A DNA stretch of 64,000 nt from Eulemur rufifrons (Eukaryota > Chordata > Mammalia > Primates > Lemuridae), in the NCBI RefSeq assembly GCF_041146395.1, contig NC_090989.1, positions 247,804,843-247,868,842 on the forward strand. The letters run 5' to 3'. Shown here in pieces: positions 11,492-23,450 of the stretch. The position numbers and the translations under genes were made by a program. Below the pieces are notes generated by a model, which was not told the DNA's origin, did not search any database, and saw only the letters and a program-made list of their open reading frames with translations. Every line of letters begins with the position of its first letter. Within the stretch, counting starts at the first letter, position 1.

Positions 11492-11707
11492 TCACCGAGA
11501 TAGTGTACATTGTACCCCCCTTAGGTATGATTTTACCCAACCCTTCCTCCCCCCTCCCACCTGCTTGACTTCTGTTGAGTTTTACTTCCATTTGTGCACA
11601 TCACCAAGATAGTGTACATTGTACCCCTTAGGTATGATTTTACCCAACCCTTCCTCTTCCCTCCCACCTGCTTGACTTCTGTTGAGTTTTACTTCCATCT
11701 GTGCACA
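11492..11707 (-). repeat. Tandem duplication inside the L1 3' UTR
   Basis: Copy one (11492-11600, 109 bp) and copy two (11601-11707, 107 bp) lie head to tail, both beginning 'tcacc.agatagtgtacatt' and ending 'tgtgcaca'. By eye they differ at three substituted sites, plus a 2-base length change in the C-run and a 2-base change in the pyrimidine tract. LINE-1 copy 1 has only one unit at the matching place. Confidence 0.9.
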
Positions 11708-13187
11708 TGGGTGCTAATCAGTTAGTTCCAATTTAATAGTGAGTATATGTGTTGTTTGTTTTTCCATTCTTGAGATACTTTACTTAGGAGAATGGTCTCC
11801 AGTTCCATCTAGATTGTTGCAAAAGGTATTAATTCATTTTCTTTTATGACAGAGTAGTACTACATGGTATACATATGCCACATTTTATTAATCCACACAT
11901 GAATTGATGGGCACTTGGTTTGATTCCACATCTTTATGATTGTGAATTGTGCTGCAATAAACATTCTAGTGCAAGTGTCTTTTTTATAAAAGGACTTTTC
12001 TTTTTCCTTTGGCTAAAAACCCAGTAATGGGATTTCTGGACCAAATGGTAGGTCTACTTTTAATTCTTTGAGGAATCTCCATACTATTTTCCACAGAGGT
12101 TGTAATACTTTGCATTCTCACCAACAGTGTATAAGTATTCCTTTCTATCCGCATCCACACCAGCATCTATTGTTTTGGGACTTTTCTAAAAAAGCCAATC
12201 TTACTGGTGTTAGGTAATATCTCATTGTGATTTTGATTTGCATTTCTCTAATGATTAGTGACATTGAGAAGTTTTTCAAATGTGTATTGGCCATTAGTCT
12301 GTCTTCTTTTGAAAAGCTTCTGTTCATGTCTTTTGCCCACTTTGTAACGGGGATGTTTGCTATTTTCATGCTGATTCGGTTAAGTTCTTTGTAGATTCTG
12401 GTTATTAGCCTTTTATTGGATATATAGCACGTGAATATGTTTTCCCATTTTGTAAGATGTCTATTTGCTCTGTTGATTGTTTCATTGGCTGTGCAGAAGC
12501 TTTTTAATTTAATCAAGTCCCATTTATTCACTTTTGTTGTTGCTGTAATTGCCATTGGGATCTTAGTCATAAATTCTTTACCTAGGCCATTATGTAGAAG
12601 AGTTTTCCCAACATTTTCTTCCAAAATTCTTATGTTTTTATTTCTTAGATTTAAGTGTGTAAGCCATCCTGAATTAATTTTAGTGAGTGATGAAAGATAT
12701 GGGTCCTGTTTCAATCTTCTATATGTGGCGGTCCAATTTTCTGAGCACCATTTATTGAATAAGTATTATTTTACCCATTGTATATTGTTTTATACTTTGT
12801 CAAAGATCAGATGGCAATGCGGATAGTTTTATGTCTGGGTTCTCTGTTCTGTTCCTTTTGTATATGTCTCCATTTTTGTGCCAGTACCATGCTGTTTGGT
12901 TACTATAGTTTTGTATATAGTATAAAGGTAAAGTGATGGTAAAGTGGTAAAGGCATCTGGTAAAGTGATGCCTCCAGATTTGTTCCTTTTGCTTAAGGTT
13001 GCTTTGTCTATTTGGCCTCTTGTCTGTTCCAAACCAAGCATAGAATTATTTTTTCTAGATCTGTGAAAAATGACATTGGCATTTTGATGGGGATTGCATT
13101 AAATCTGTAAATCACTTTGGGTAGTATGGACTTTTTAACAATGTTGATTCTGCCGATCCATGAGCATGATATGTTATTCCATTTGTT

Positions 13188-14037
13188 CCACTGAGGAAAT
13201 GGAAAAATTCCTGGAAACACACAACATCCCAAGGCTCAGTCAAAAAGAAATAGAACTCTTGAACAGACCAAATTTGAGCAATGAAATTGAAACAGCAATA
13301 AAAAAACTTCCAACAAAAAAAAGTCCCAAACTGGATGGTTTCACAGCCAAATTTTACCAGACCTATAAAGAATAATTGGTACCTATACTGCAGAAATTAT
13401 TTCATAACATCAAGAAGGAAGGAATCCTCCTCAACTCATTCTATGAAAGCAAGTATTACCTTGATACCAAAGCCAGGAAAGGACACAACAGAAAAAGAAA
13501 ACTATACATTAATATCCCTTATGAATATAGATACAAAAATCCTCAATAAAATTTTAGCAAATCGAATTCTGCAGCATATCTAAAAAATAATCCACCATGA
13601 CCAAGTAGGCTTCATCCCAGGGATGCAAGTATGGTTCAACATACGTAAATCCATAAATGTGATCCACTATAGAAACAGAGGCAAAAACAGAGATCATTTG
13701 ATGATCTCAATAGATGCAGAAAAAGCATTTGACAAAATCCAGCACCCTTTTATGATAAAAATGTTTAACAAAATAGGCATAGATGGATTATATCTCAAAA
13801 TTATAAAATCCATATATGACAAATCGACAGCCAACATCATACTGAATGAGGAGAAGTTGAAAGCATTTCCACTCAGAATTGGAACGAGAAAAGGATGCCC
13901 ACTGTCACCACTCCTATTCAACATAGTGCTGGACATCCTAGCTAAAGAAATCAGGCAAGAGAAGGAAATTAAGTGCATCCAAATGGGGAAACAGGAGGTA
14001 AAACTATCGCTCTTTGCTGATGGTAGGATCTTATATC
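13188..14037 (+). pseudogene. Inverted L1 ORF2 reverse transcriptase fragment
   Basis: Read on the plus strand this is the finger and palm part of the L1 reverse transcriptase. It includes '[15 protein letters not shown]', '[11 protein letters not shown]', '[19 protein letters not shown]', 'QVGFIPGMQ', '[16 protein letters not shown]', '[14 protein letters not shown]' and the catalytic box 'LFADG'. In active L1 the box is FADD, so the second catalytic aspartate is lost. A stop after 'TYKE' (about 13373) and a shift near 13585 also break the frame. It encodes no functional protein. Confidence 0.9.
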
Positions 14038-14046
14038 TGAACTTTA
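14038..14046. repeat. Right target-site duplication of LINE-1 copy 2
   Basis: Second copy of TGAACTTTA matching 11394-11402. It directly follows the inverted reverse transcriptase fragment. Confidence 0.65.
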
Positions 14047-15199
14047 TCTTTCAATTATACAATTTCCACTGAGTTCTTTTTCAGATGTTGTGTCTTTGGG
14101 ATGAGGTGGTTTTCAGGATTCTGCTAAAAATTTCATGGTTGTCTTTTATCTTTATAACACAGTAAGTCTGCTTATTTTAACATCTCTATCTGAAAATTCC
14201 AATATCTGGAACACCAATTATTCTATTTGGAGTTTCTTCTGATGCAGGGCATATTGTCTCCTCATGTGACTGGTGTTGTCTGCTTGTATGCCAGGTTCTC
14301 TAGTTGAAAAATTGTAGAAATAATTTGACTCTTAGAACAATATCTTCTTTAACCATGCAGGATTTCTGTAGGGTTATTCTAGACACATTAATCTAGGAAT
14401 AACTTAATTCATTTTCAAAGATTTTTTTATTTCCTGGGCCACCCAAAAGACATAAATTTAGTCCCTGTGAGAGCTGGTTAACTCTTATCTACTTGTCTAA
14501 TCTTGTATCTAGGGTTAGCTGATCAACCCCAAGTCAAATTGTGGGATTTTTTGCCAAGCTCCCCAATTTTGGCAGATCCCAGCTGAAACTTTTGTCCTTG
14601 TAACTCTGTGTGGCTATCAAATATTATGTTCAACCATCTTCAACCTCAGCATTTTCTTCTGGAAATAGTAAATTCCTCAGAAGAAAAGTCATCCCCAATT
14701 CTTATATCATCTCTCTTAATTTTTGATTTCTTACAACCCTTGGCCCTTTTGTTCTTCAGTCCACCATAAGGTCTCTAATGCCTTCAACTTTCACTTTCTG
14801 TTTTGTTCAATTTTTCTTCTTGGAAGTTTGGACTAATTATCTAGTGCATTACTGAAAACCAAAATCTTAATACTACTTCTTAACCTTTACCAACTACTTC
14901 ATTATAATTTATTGCTTTTTAATTTATTCTTTGCTTTATTTTACTTTAGTTTTATGATTTTTATAGTAAATAGAAAAAAAAGCAGTATCAGTTTAGCAGT
15001 TAGTGTGAATGTCACATAATGAACATGGGAAGTGAGAAACATTTCTCTCACTGATTCTCCCTTTTGCCTTTCTTCTGCTTTTCCCTAATTGATTTTTCAA
15101 GTGTAGCTATAAACAAGGAAATAAACCTCATGGAAGCCACTTTTAAGATCTTCGGGTTAATTCTCCTCTCTGAATGAATAGCTACTTTTTTTTTTCATG
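14047..15199. other. Possible old L1M 3' UTR relic, otherwise unassigned
   Basis: Between about 14085 and 14720, 'aaaattccaatatctggaac', 'tctcctcatgtgactggtg' and the following 'ttgtatgccagg' resemble an old L1 3' UTR region I remember. The match is loose and I do not assign a family or strand. From 14720 to 15199 I see nothing that can be named. Confidence 0.3.
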
Positions 15200-15385
15200 T
15201 ATAGCATGTGCCAGGCATTATGCCAACCACCTTAGATTATTTTTTACATAGCTTTGAAAATAATTTGACAATTATGTTATTCTATTTTGTTGATGAAAAT
15301 CTGAATCCTACAAAAAATAAATAATATGTCTAAAATCACACAGTGAAAAAGTGTTCATGGTGAGATTTAACTCCAACTTTGTCAT
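15200..15385 (-). mobile_element. MIR SINE relic
   Basis: Reversed MIR order: 'catgtgccaggcattatgcc', then an ATT-rich part matching 'ctcatttaatcctcacaac', then 'gatgaaaatctgaatcc', 'taaaatcacacagtg' and 'gagatttaactccaac'. Diverged but the collinear order supports it. Confidence 0.65.
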
Positions 15386-15547
15386 TGTCCAAAAATCACC
15401 CAATTAACTCCTACACAAGTCATAAACAAAAGAAGAAATAAACTATAAACCTGAACAGAAAATAATAATGTTTGCTATTGGTAATTTTGTGTTTAGTCAC
15501 TGGTCGTGTTTTCATTTAGTAGTCTGTAATTTAGTAAAGGAGAAATT

Positions 15548-15550
<3 letters not shown>

Positions 15551-15586
<36 letters not shown>

Positions 15587-15625
15587 GTGTGTGTATACAT
15601 ATATGTGTATTTACATATATAGGAA
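15551..15625. repeat. TA microsatellite with TATG/GT interruptions
   Basis: About thirteen TA units in a row (15552-15577) are followed by TATATG and GTGTGT variants up to about 15625. Likely length-variable between individuals. Confidence 0.9.
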
Positions 15626-17892
15626 TATATATGTATAAGTGATAGTTATAAATTTAGTGTTATAAGATTTTATAGGTGGGTGATAATTTACAGAAACAAG
15701 TCAACATAGTTTTCAAATGCCTGTGTCTTCATTGTTCTCATTAACCTTGAATGAAGTAATGTACCCATCTATTAAAGAAGATATCCTAATTCAGAGTTTT
15801 TAAATTGTTTGTTTGCTGCAAATTTTTAATTCTGTAATTTTAGATGGTTCCACTGACAGCCTTAAGACACTAAAGAACTATAAACATGTCAGCAGTAATT
15901 ATAATATCATGACCATTTATGGTACAACTATCTCATGCTGTCTTTGCAATGTTCAGAGTTATCCAACTATTCCTATGGTTTTCTTCAGCACTATTGCTAT
16001 ATGGGTAAGAATATTTCCTTACACTGAAGGAAATGTTCACTTATGATTGAATAAATCTCCATCTTTGTTGATTCCTGAATGCCATCATTTTGTGTTTCTC
16101 ACCTCTTCCTTGAAGCACACTGGACTTCCTGCCACATAAACCTAACAAAATTTGCTGATATAGCATATATATTCATTAAAAGAAAAATAATATTTATAAT
16201 ATCAGAATTCAGCAGTATTTTAGAAATTATTGATGGCATACTGGGTAAGGACAACTGTACAAAAGAATTAAGCAGAGCTCAATAATCAGAAGCATCACAT
16301 TAAATACACACACACATATAGGGCCTGCATTTGATCTTGGGGATGGGAAACATCTTTTTCATGTATATTCTCATTTATAATTTCTAATTCTTTTATTATC
16401 TTAAAGCACACATAGATAATAGCATTAGATTAAGTGAACAATTTCTATTTTGAAGGAATGGGAAACTAAAATATTAAGATACCTTATACTAGAAAATGCT
16501 CAATAGTGAGGACAGTATTAATTGTGTCTAATGACTTTATAAAATGTTGAGGAACCTTCTAGTCATTGCTCACTGGGCTTTAACTGGGCACAGATTGTCA
16601 CTGTATTTAAGGGAAAAACTTACCTAAATTATTTCGATGTAATAAAATTTATACTTTAGAAAATATCTTCCACCAAATGCTCTTTAAATTCTATTAAGAA
16701 AATATATTTTATAGCACTCTATGTAGGATTCTGGAATAAAGACAAGCTATATTTTAAGGTAAATTAAAAGAGAGAAAAGAAGATGAACAAAAAGGCAGAT
16801 ATTTCATATTGACAATATTAAAATTATTTATAAATATTAACTTAATGATGAGGTAAGTATTCATCTTCATGTTACATTTACTAAATTGAGGCATATTTTT
16901 CTGGATAAATATTTACAATTATATTTCTATAGACTATAGTTCTAAAAACACACAGCTCAAATTTATTAAGCTCCAATTTTGTCAACGAAGTCCTTTAGAT
17001 GTTTAATATTTTATGGATTTCTAGAAAAAATTAGCAACCCAATTGTGTAATATAATTAAACATCCTTAACTTTCTACTGCTTATTAAAACTACTGTTTTT
17101 TAAAAGGCTCCAAATATCAATGTTTATATTATATTACAAAGCAGACAAACAAATGGAATTTAATTACAGTGGTTAACTTTTCTTTCAGAGTCCCTTCTAA
17201 GTGAATGAAGGCATTGAAATATTTTTTTTACTTTTTTTAACCTCCACATTTCTTTGGATTATGTACGTGCTTTGGAGTTCTTTTACTCTTTCATAAATTT
17301 TTTTTCAAAGCACCAAAATATGTTTCCAAGGAATTGTTTTCCTATTTTCATTTAGTATCTACAGCAAAATTATGAACGCTTTTAAAATAGCAGTTTGCCA
17401 TAGACCAAGAGAAAAATGGGCCTTAACTACTATTTTATGTTTTTCACAAACTTCTCTTCTGTGTTCACAGTTATGGTACACAGGATAAAACAGAAGAATA
17501 AATAATTCTTAACCTTCGGGATTTATATAATCTAAGAGTAATAAGGACATGCATAAATTAGGGAGTATCCATCCAGGAAAACATACAAGCAAGCATGTAG
17601 TACACAGATACAATATTGAAAAATAAATAAAAAACAAAAACATATATAAAATAAAATGAAACATATCCACCAGAGATAACAAAATAGGATGAAATGAGCC
17701 AGGAAAGTTTTCGTGGAGAAGCTGAGTATTAAATCATGGTTTGAACTAGACTTTGATCCTTAAAAAGTACAATGTATTAGTAGAAATAATCTGGCATATA
17801 AAAGACAATGTTTTTGGGTTACTTATATCTAGTGTATAAGTAGGTATACAAATAGAAATAGAATAGTAAATAGAAATAGTAAAAGGACTTAG
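15626..17892. other. No recognised feature
   Basis: About 2.3 kb of AT-rich DNA. A short CACACA run lies near 16306-16315. Open frames of 77 and 68 codons (15813-16046 and 16079-16285, plus strand) resemble no family I know and are not called as genes. Confidence 0.4.
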
Positions 17893-18178
17893 TCCTCAAA
17901 GTTCACCCATGTTGTCACACATGGCAGGATTTCCTTCTTTTCTAAGACTGAATAATATATATATATTATGTTTATATATATTATTATGGTATATGTGCAC
18001 ATATATACACCCCATTTTCTGTATTCATTCATTCATCAATTAATACCTTGGCTATTGTAAATAACGCTGAAATCAACATTCTTTTGAAGTGCAAATATCT
18101 CTTTAAGATCCTGACTTCAACTCTTTTAGATTATCTTCATATTGTTTTCCATAGTGGCTATACCATTTTGTTAACAGG
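17893..18178 (-). mobile_element. Old LINE-1 3' fragment
   Basis: Minus-strand L1 sequence: 'gttgtcacacatggcagg', 'tccttcttttctaagactga', 'cttggctattgtaaata', then 'tgcaaatatctctttaagat' and 'tccatagtggctatacc'. These match the ORF2/3' UTR end of older primate or mammalian L1. A block after 'cttttagatta' is missing. It ends about 70 bp before LINE-1 copy 3. Confidence 0.75.
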
Positions 18179-18245
18179 GTAATTTATGTTTAGTGTTGTT
18201 TTTTTTCAGTATTTTTTAGACGTGATTAATATTTGTTTTCTTGTA

Positions 18246-19606
18246 TTATTTTTAATTGAGATATAATAATTCTACATATTTACGGGGGTACATAGTGATG
18301 TTCTGATACATACGTTTAGTGGTTAGCTCAGGGTAATTAGAATATCCATCATCTCAACCATTTATCATTACTTTGTATTGAGAACATTCTATATCCTCCT
18401 TCTATCTATTAATATTTGAAAACATATATTATTATTAACTATAGTCTTCCTACAGTGGTATATGGAACACTAGAACTTATTTTTCCTATCTACAATTGTG
18501 TAGCCTTTATCAATTTCCCCCTTCCTCCTACCCTTCACAGTCTCTAGTATTCTCTGTTTTACTTTTTACTTCTATGAGAATAACTTTTTTTAACTTCCAC
18601 ACATGAGTGAGAACACCTGGTGTTTAACTTTCTGTTTCTGGCTTATTTCATTTAACATAATGTTATCTAATTCTAGCCATGCTGTTGCAAATGACAGTAT
18701 TTCATTGTATATATATTCCATATTTTCTGTATCCATTCATTTGCTATTGGACACCTAGGTTGATTTCATAGCTTGGCTATTGTTGATGGTGCTGCAATAA
18801 ACACTGAGGTGCAGATATCTCTTTAATATACTGATTTCTTTTCCTTTGGATAAATGCCCAGTAGTGGGATTGCTGGGTCATATGGTAGTTCTATTTGTAG
18901 TTTATTGAGGAAGCTCAATATTATTCTCCATAGTGGCTGTACTAGGTTACATTCCCATCAATCATGTATAAGGGTTTCCTTTTCTCTGCACTCTCGCCAG
19001 TATTTGTTATTTTTTCTCTTTTTAATAACAGCTATCGTAACTAGGGTGATATGATAACTCATGTGGTTTTTATTTTCATTTCCCTAGTGATTAGTGATGC
19101 TGAGAATTTTTTCAGATATTTTTTGGCCATTTGGATGTCTTCTTTTGAAAAATTGCTGTTCAGATCATTTGCCCATTTTTAAATCCAATTGTTTGGGTTG
19201 TTTGTTGCTGAGATGTTTGAGTTCCTTGTATATTCTGGATATTAATCTCCTGTAGCATGAGTAGTTTGCAAATATTTTCTCCCTTTCTGTAGGTTGTCTT
19301 TTCACTCTGTTGACTGTTTCCTTTTCTGTGCAGAAGGTTTTCAGTTTGATATAACCCCATTTGTTTATTTTTGCTTTTGTTGCCTGTGTATTTGAGGTCT
19401 TATTCATAAATATTTTCCCAGACCAATGTTCTGAATCGTTTCCCCTATGTTTTCTTCTAATAGTTATTTTACTTTTCTTCTAGAAGTTTTATAGTTTCAG
19501 GTCTTCCATTTAGGTATTTCATCCACTTTTGGTTTGAAAAACTGGATACCTACATGCAGAAGAATGAAACAAGAGTCTTATCTCTCTCACCTATACAAAA
19601 TCATGT
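18246..19606 (-). mobile_element. LINE-1 copy 3 (L1MA-like), short 5' inversion
   Basis: The left edge is the reversed 3' terminus: a T-rich end followed by 'aattgagatataataattc' and 'tacgggggtacatagtgatg', typical of L1MA-type 3' UTRs. The minus-strand ORF2 C-terminus continues to about 19535, with '[18 protein letters not shown]' readable. The last ~70 bp (19536-19606) read plus and encode 'NWIPTCRRMKQESYLSHLYKI', the ORF2 piece that lies immediately upstream of the minus-strand part. So this copy is also 5'-inverted, with a nearly seamless junction. Target duplications are not clear: only a weak TTAAT...TGTTTT similarity flanks it. Confidence 0.85.
19536..19606 (+). pseudogene. Inverted ORF2 scrap of LINE-1 copy 3
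   Basis: About 70 bp read plus as 'NWIPTCRRMKQESYLSHL', homologous to the L1 ORF2 segment just upstream of the point where the minus part begins. It is too short to encode anything and is the outer end of the twin-primed insertion. Confidence 0.75.
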
Positions 19607-19690
19607 TAATTGTTTTTCAAAAAATTAAAAAAAAGCAAATGACTTATTTTGGAGTTTTGAGTAGGTTTTCAAAAGGAAATAATACTTTAA

Positions 19691-19692
19691 AA

Positions 19693-19731
<39 letters not shown>
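19691..19731 (+). repeat. AAAG microsatellite
   Basis: About ten uninterrupted AAAG units (GAAA phase) lie just downstream of LINE-1 copy 3. The opposite strand is a pure pyrimidine CTTT run. Likely polymorphic in length. Confidence 0.95.
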
Positions 19732-22481
19732 CAGAAATAAGACAATCTTACATATTTTAAGCTTTATGTTAGAAAATTAAGTATATTTTACTCAAACACA
19801 CAATCTCTTTACCTTGTCAAAATCAACATTTAACAGCTATATTATGGAATTTGAAGCACTTAGGTATATAATATAGTCATGCTGTTTAGTCCTACTAGAA
19901 TTCTAGGCCCTGCCATCTCTTCCTGGTAATTCATATCTATTTTCAAAAGTTGACAACTGGGTTCTGAATCATTCTCTGCCCTCTCCCTCTCTTACTCCTC
20001 CAATTAGAATTAACTTTTCTATCATTTAAACTCCAACAGTATTTTACCTCCACTTATTTTTTTACATCAAAATAAAGCTCTTCATTTAATTCTTCTCCTG
20101 TTTTTTAAAGTTCTTGTGAATATGTATCATTTTTATATAGATGTTTAGTTCATTTTAATATAGAGGTTTATATTTATTTTTAATATGCAGGTAAGTACAC
20201 AATGGATTTATACCAGAATATAAGAATTATAGCTTCTTAAATCTAGTTAAAGTCTGAAAGGCCTGAATGTTAACTATTTGACCCTCATCATTGTATATCA
20301 CCTAATACCCAAAATTCTTATGTAATGACCATATTATGAAACTCCAAATTAATGCTTGTTTTTCTAATATATGCATCCAATATTTCTCAAGTGAGATATC
20401 TTTTGGCAAGCTTTATGAGGAAACGAGGGTTCATCAGGCTTTCCAAGAATTCTGTAGCATATATTTATGTATGAATATTTCAATTTCAGAGTTCTTTAAA
20501 ATTCAACATTTGATATGTATATAGAAAGTATATATGTATAGTTGTGGTTTTTGTTTTTGTTTCTGCCCTCCTTATAAGGCTACCAGACCAAATGCCTTTA
20601 TTGTATAGGGTTTTCTGAAGTTACTTTAAAGCACATACAATACAATTGACTCCTGATATTATTAAAACTTTATTAAATAATTCAATTTAATAAAAATAGG
20701 GGGCATGATGTTTTTGAAATGGGAGTTTCTTTTTGTTTATTATGAAATGTACAGCAGGAAAACTAGTTCTAAATGAAAAACTCTGGAAAGCTACCAGTAA
20801 AAGATAATGAACACTGCTTTCAAAAGACTTATTTATAACTAAATTACTCTTATCTAGAAAAAATATAAAAGGCATAACCTACACTTTCATTGCAATGAAC
20901 AGTATCCTGACAGAATGTCTGTAAAAGATGCTCACTTTATTACCACAAAGTGATCCCTCCAGTTTCACCTTAAAAACAGTAACTCTGAAACACCATTAAG
21001 TGGCCCAGAATTAATAGCCAAGTAGAATTTTGACAAAAATTAATACCTAACAAAACAAAACATACTTCCATATTATTGGTGATATAACCATAAAAAGGAC
21101 CTAAAATTTTTAGTGGGTATGGGTTATTATGCTTTTTTTTCTTCAAAGCTTTCCTTAGGAAGTACTTACTTACATTTAACACTAAACATTACAACGTAGG
21201 GCTTTTGGCAGAATTAATCACTGTGCCTTCCATTCTCAGCTGTCAATATATTACCTAACTTTGAAATAATTAATCATCTAACCCACAGGTGAATGAAAGG
21301 CCTCCTTATTTTCAGAGTTAAAAGTTAAAAAACACCACAATTATCAGAATAAATATTAAGCAATTTCTCTAGGTATACCAGGCAGCAAGGCAGAAGTATA
21401 TAATACAAGAATTAAAGGCAGTCTGGAAAGGCCAGATCCCAGTTCAACTCTGGAAAAAGCAAAGGCCCAAGAAAAGTTCTGCCAAATGGGCTAGCTGAAG
21501 GCCAAGATGCCATCTCTGATATAACACATTTTAAAGCTTTGCAGTTGGATGCTTCCTCTGCTAGCATTAATCTATGAGCACAGGACGGAACTAGAAATTC
21601 TGGACACTGTGGAAGGGAGTTAAAGCTAAGTGGCTGAAACATGGCAAACAGAAAAAAGAATAGCAAACAAACTGAAACTAAAATTATATTTTAAAAAAAA
21701 TCTATAATTTTGATTATGCAATTTAAAAATAAGTGAAGAGGCTATCAAATCATGTATATGTCTTAATGCATTAAGAAATCTTGAGCAAGGTATTGTTTCT
21801 AGAAGTAAATACATTTACCAGTATTAAAATACACTAGTTGAATCACCAGTGAAATTTTCATTTTAATAATCTGTTAAATAACAAATATACAACAAGAGCA
21901 TAAATAGGACCGTCAATATTTAATTGCCCATTTTGTAATGTTTTTAGATATATTGGGAAAAAAAGGAAGGTACGAAATCAGCTGAGACTCCAGATCAAAA
22001 TATTGGGAGATTTTTATAGAGTTAGGAGGAACAAGTTGTTTTCCCTGAAATTTTAGGACAAGAGTTCTAGAATCCTAAGATGTAAAAGAGGAGAAGGATA
22101 CTGTAAATATAAGAAATAAGAAAATAATTAATTTTTACCAACTTTCCAGTTGCACACATCTTTATTTCTTCTATCTCATCTTATCTCAAAAAATCCTATG
22201 TATTAGGGCAGGGACAATTTTCTCATTTTAAATTGCAAAACTAAGTATATTCTCAGAATCAAATCCAGCTGGTGGGAGTTTCTTACAGAGAAGTATGACT
22301 TGTGTCATATAATCTATTTATGAATTATCAGAAACTTTCAGATAGTTTTGAAGACACTGAATGTGATAAAAGTACTTCATACAGCCTGCTGATGTTTAAA
22401 AGTTTGATAGAACTTGCAGATAGCACATATTATATTATCTCAACAAAATCTAATGATTTAATACATCCAGCTTCTTTGAAG
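19732..22481. other. No recognised feature
   Basis: About 2.7 kb of AT-rich DNA. I see no named repeat, RNA gene or convincing exon. Several minus-strand frames of 60-84 codons between 20687 and 21814 show no family resemblance. The composition from 21410 to 21650 is a little less AT-rich but still unassigned. Confidence 0.4.
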
Positions 22482-22530
22482 TGGAGGAAGGAAGGAAAAA
22501 AGGAAGGCAGTGAGGGAGGAAGGGAAGAGA
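22482..22530 (+). repeat. GGAA-rich purine tract
   Basis: Interrupted GGAA/GGGA units form a polypurine run of about 50 bp. Open frames crossing it on either strand are low-complexity translations. Confidence 0.8.
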
Positions 22531-22649
22531 GCCTCCATTTACTTGGCCTAATATAATATGAATTAGGTTGGAAATTCCTGAATTGAGGTGTGGAAGTAAA
22601 AATGGAAATCTGTATAACACCCTGCCCAGCTGCAATAACAAGTTTACGG

Positions 22650-22815
22650 CTTACACTGCACTTTTTCATACATGATCCCACTTAACTTTCCCAACAAATA
22701 TCATTATTTTCACTTCAAAGGAAAGGGCTCTGCCTAAGCTCAAAGGTGGTATTTCAAATGTGGTAAAGCAAGGGGTAAAACTTAAGTTTTGACTCCATTT
22801 TCAGATTGTTTTCCA
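22650..22815 (-). mobile_element. Possible MIR/L2-like scrap
   Basis: 'cactttttcatacatgatcc', then 'tttcccaacaaatatcatta', then 'cttcaaaggaaagggctctg' loosely follow reversed MIR ('ctttacatacattatctcat', 'cctcacaacaaccctatg', 'gaggaaactgaggc'). Divergence is high. Confidence 0.35.
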
Positions 22816-23244
22816 CTTCATCGTCACAGCAATCCCTCATATGACCCTTTTAAAAATAAGTTGAAGGAGTAAGGTGATGCTTCCTATCATAGATAAAGTC
22901 TGATCACTATCAAAGTTCCAAACCATGTGTGTGTGATGGTGTATTATAATATTATATCAAACATCACATAATCAATTTTAAGTTCATGCCTTCTAAGAGC
23001 CAGGCACATGAACCGCGGACAAGTAGAAAAGCCAAAGGACAATGGCACAAAATATAAACAGAAATAAAGGTGAACATAAGAGATCTCTTTTTTTCTCCAT
23101 CAAAAATTAAGTGATGATACTCTAATGCCCAACGATGGTCACATTTGATACTTTTATGCCTAACATGCATACCTTTAGTTTGTAACAGTGATGGGGGATG
23201 GGAAGCAAAAATGTTATAAGTAAAAAAAAAAAACACTCATCATA
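22816..23244. other. No recognised feature
   Basis: Unassigned AT-rich DNA; a 12-base A-run lies at about 23222-23233. Confidence 0.4.
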
Positions 23245-23450
23245 TGGCAGACATGTTACTCTATGTTACACATATATCATTTAATCCTATCAACAATCAA
23301 CCTTGATAGGAATAATTACCTCTCGTTTAAATGTCAGAAAAATTAAAGTTTAGTTAACTTGTCCTGGATTCCACAGCTAGTTAATACAGTGCTAGTACTG
23401 AAACTGAAGTCTGCCTGGCTCCAAAGCCAGTATTCTTAGTCCCTCTCCAA
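23245..23450 (-). mobile_element. MIR SINE relic
   Basis: Good reversed MIR: 'tatcatttaatcctatcaac', 'ccttgataggaataattacc', 'aacttgtcctggattccaca', 'gctagttaatacagtgctag', 'gaaactgaagtctgcctgg' and 'ctccaaagccagtattctta'. The order and spacing match the MIR consensus in my memory well. Confidence 0.8.

Larger units (their letters stand above)
11403..14037 (-). mobile_element. LINE-1 copy 2, 5'-inverted, with RT domain relic
   Basis: Minus-strand L1. The 3' UTR and ORF2 C-terminus run from about 11403 to about 13187, with 'MKQDPYLSSLTKINSGW' and 'EWEKIF'-like 'KWENIFTCYISNKRLI' on the minus strand. The 5' part (13188-14037) is inverted and reads plus. It carries ORF2 reverse transcriptase sequence from '[15 protein letters not shown]' to 'LSLFADGR'. 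About 100 residues that normally lie between these two parts are missing, so the inversion came with a junction deletion. The 3' UTR also contains a 109-bp tandem duplication. Frameshifts and stops break ORF2 throughout. Confidence 0.9.

Noticed and set aside
12145..12714. 189-codon minus-strand open frame, the longest in the window
   Set aside because: It is the ORF2 C-terminal part of LINE-1 copy 2, with L1 motifs throughout, and not a host gene.
13335..14072. Plus-strand reverse transcriptase-like frames as a possible retron or domesticated gene
   Set aside because: They are the inverted part of LINE-1 copy 2, continuous with L1 ORF2 motifs, broken by stops and a shift, with the catalytic box mutated.
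22302..22681. Overlapping open frames rich in Lys/Glu/Gly or Ser/Pro/Phe
   Set aside because: They are low-complexity translations of the GGAA-rich tract on the two strands.
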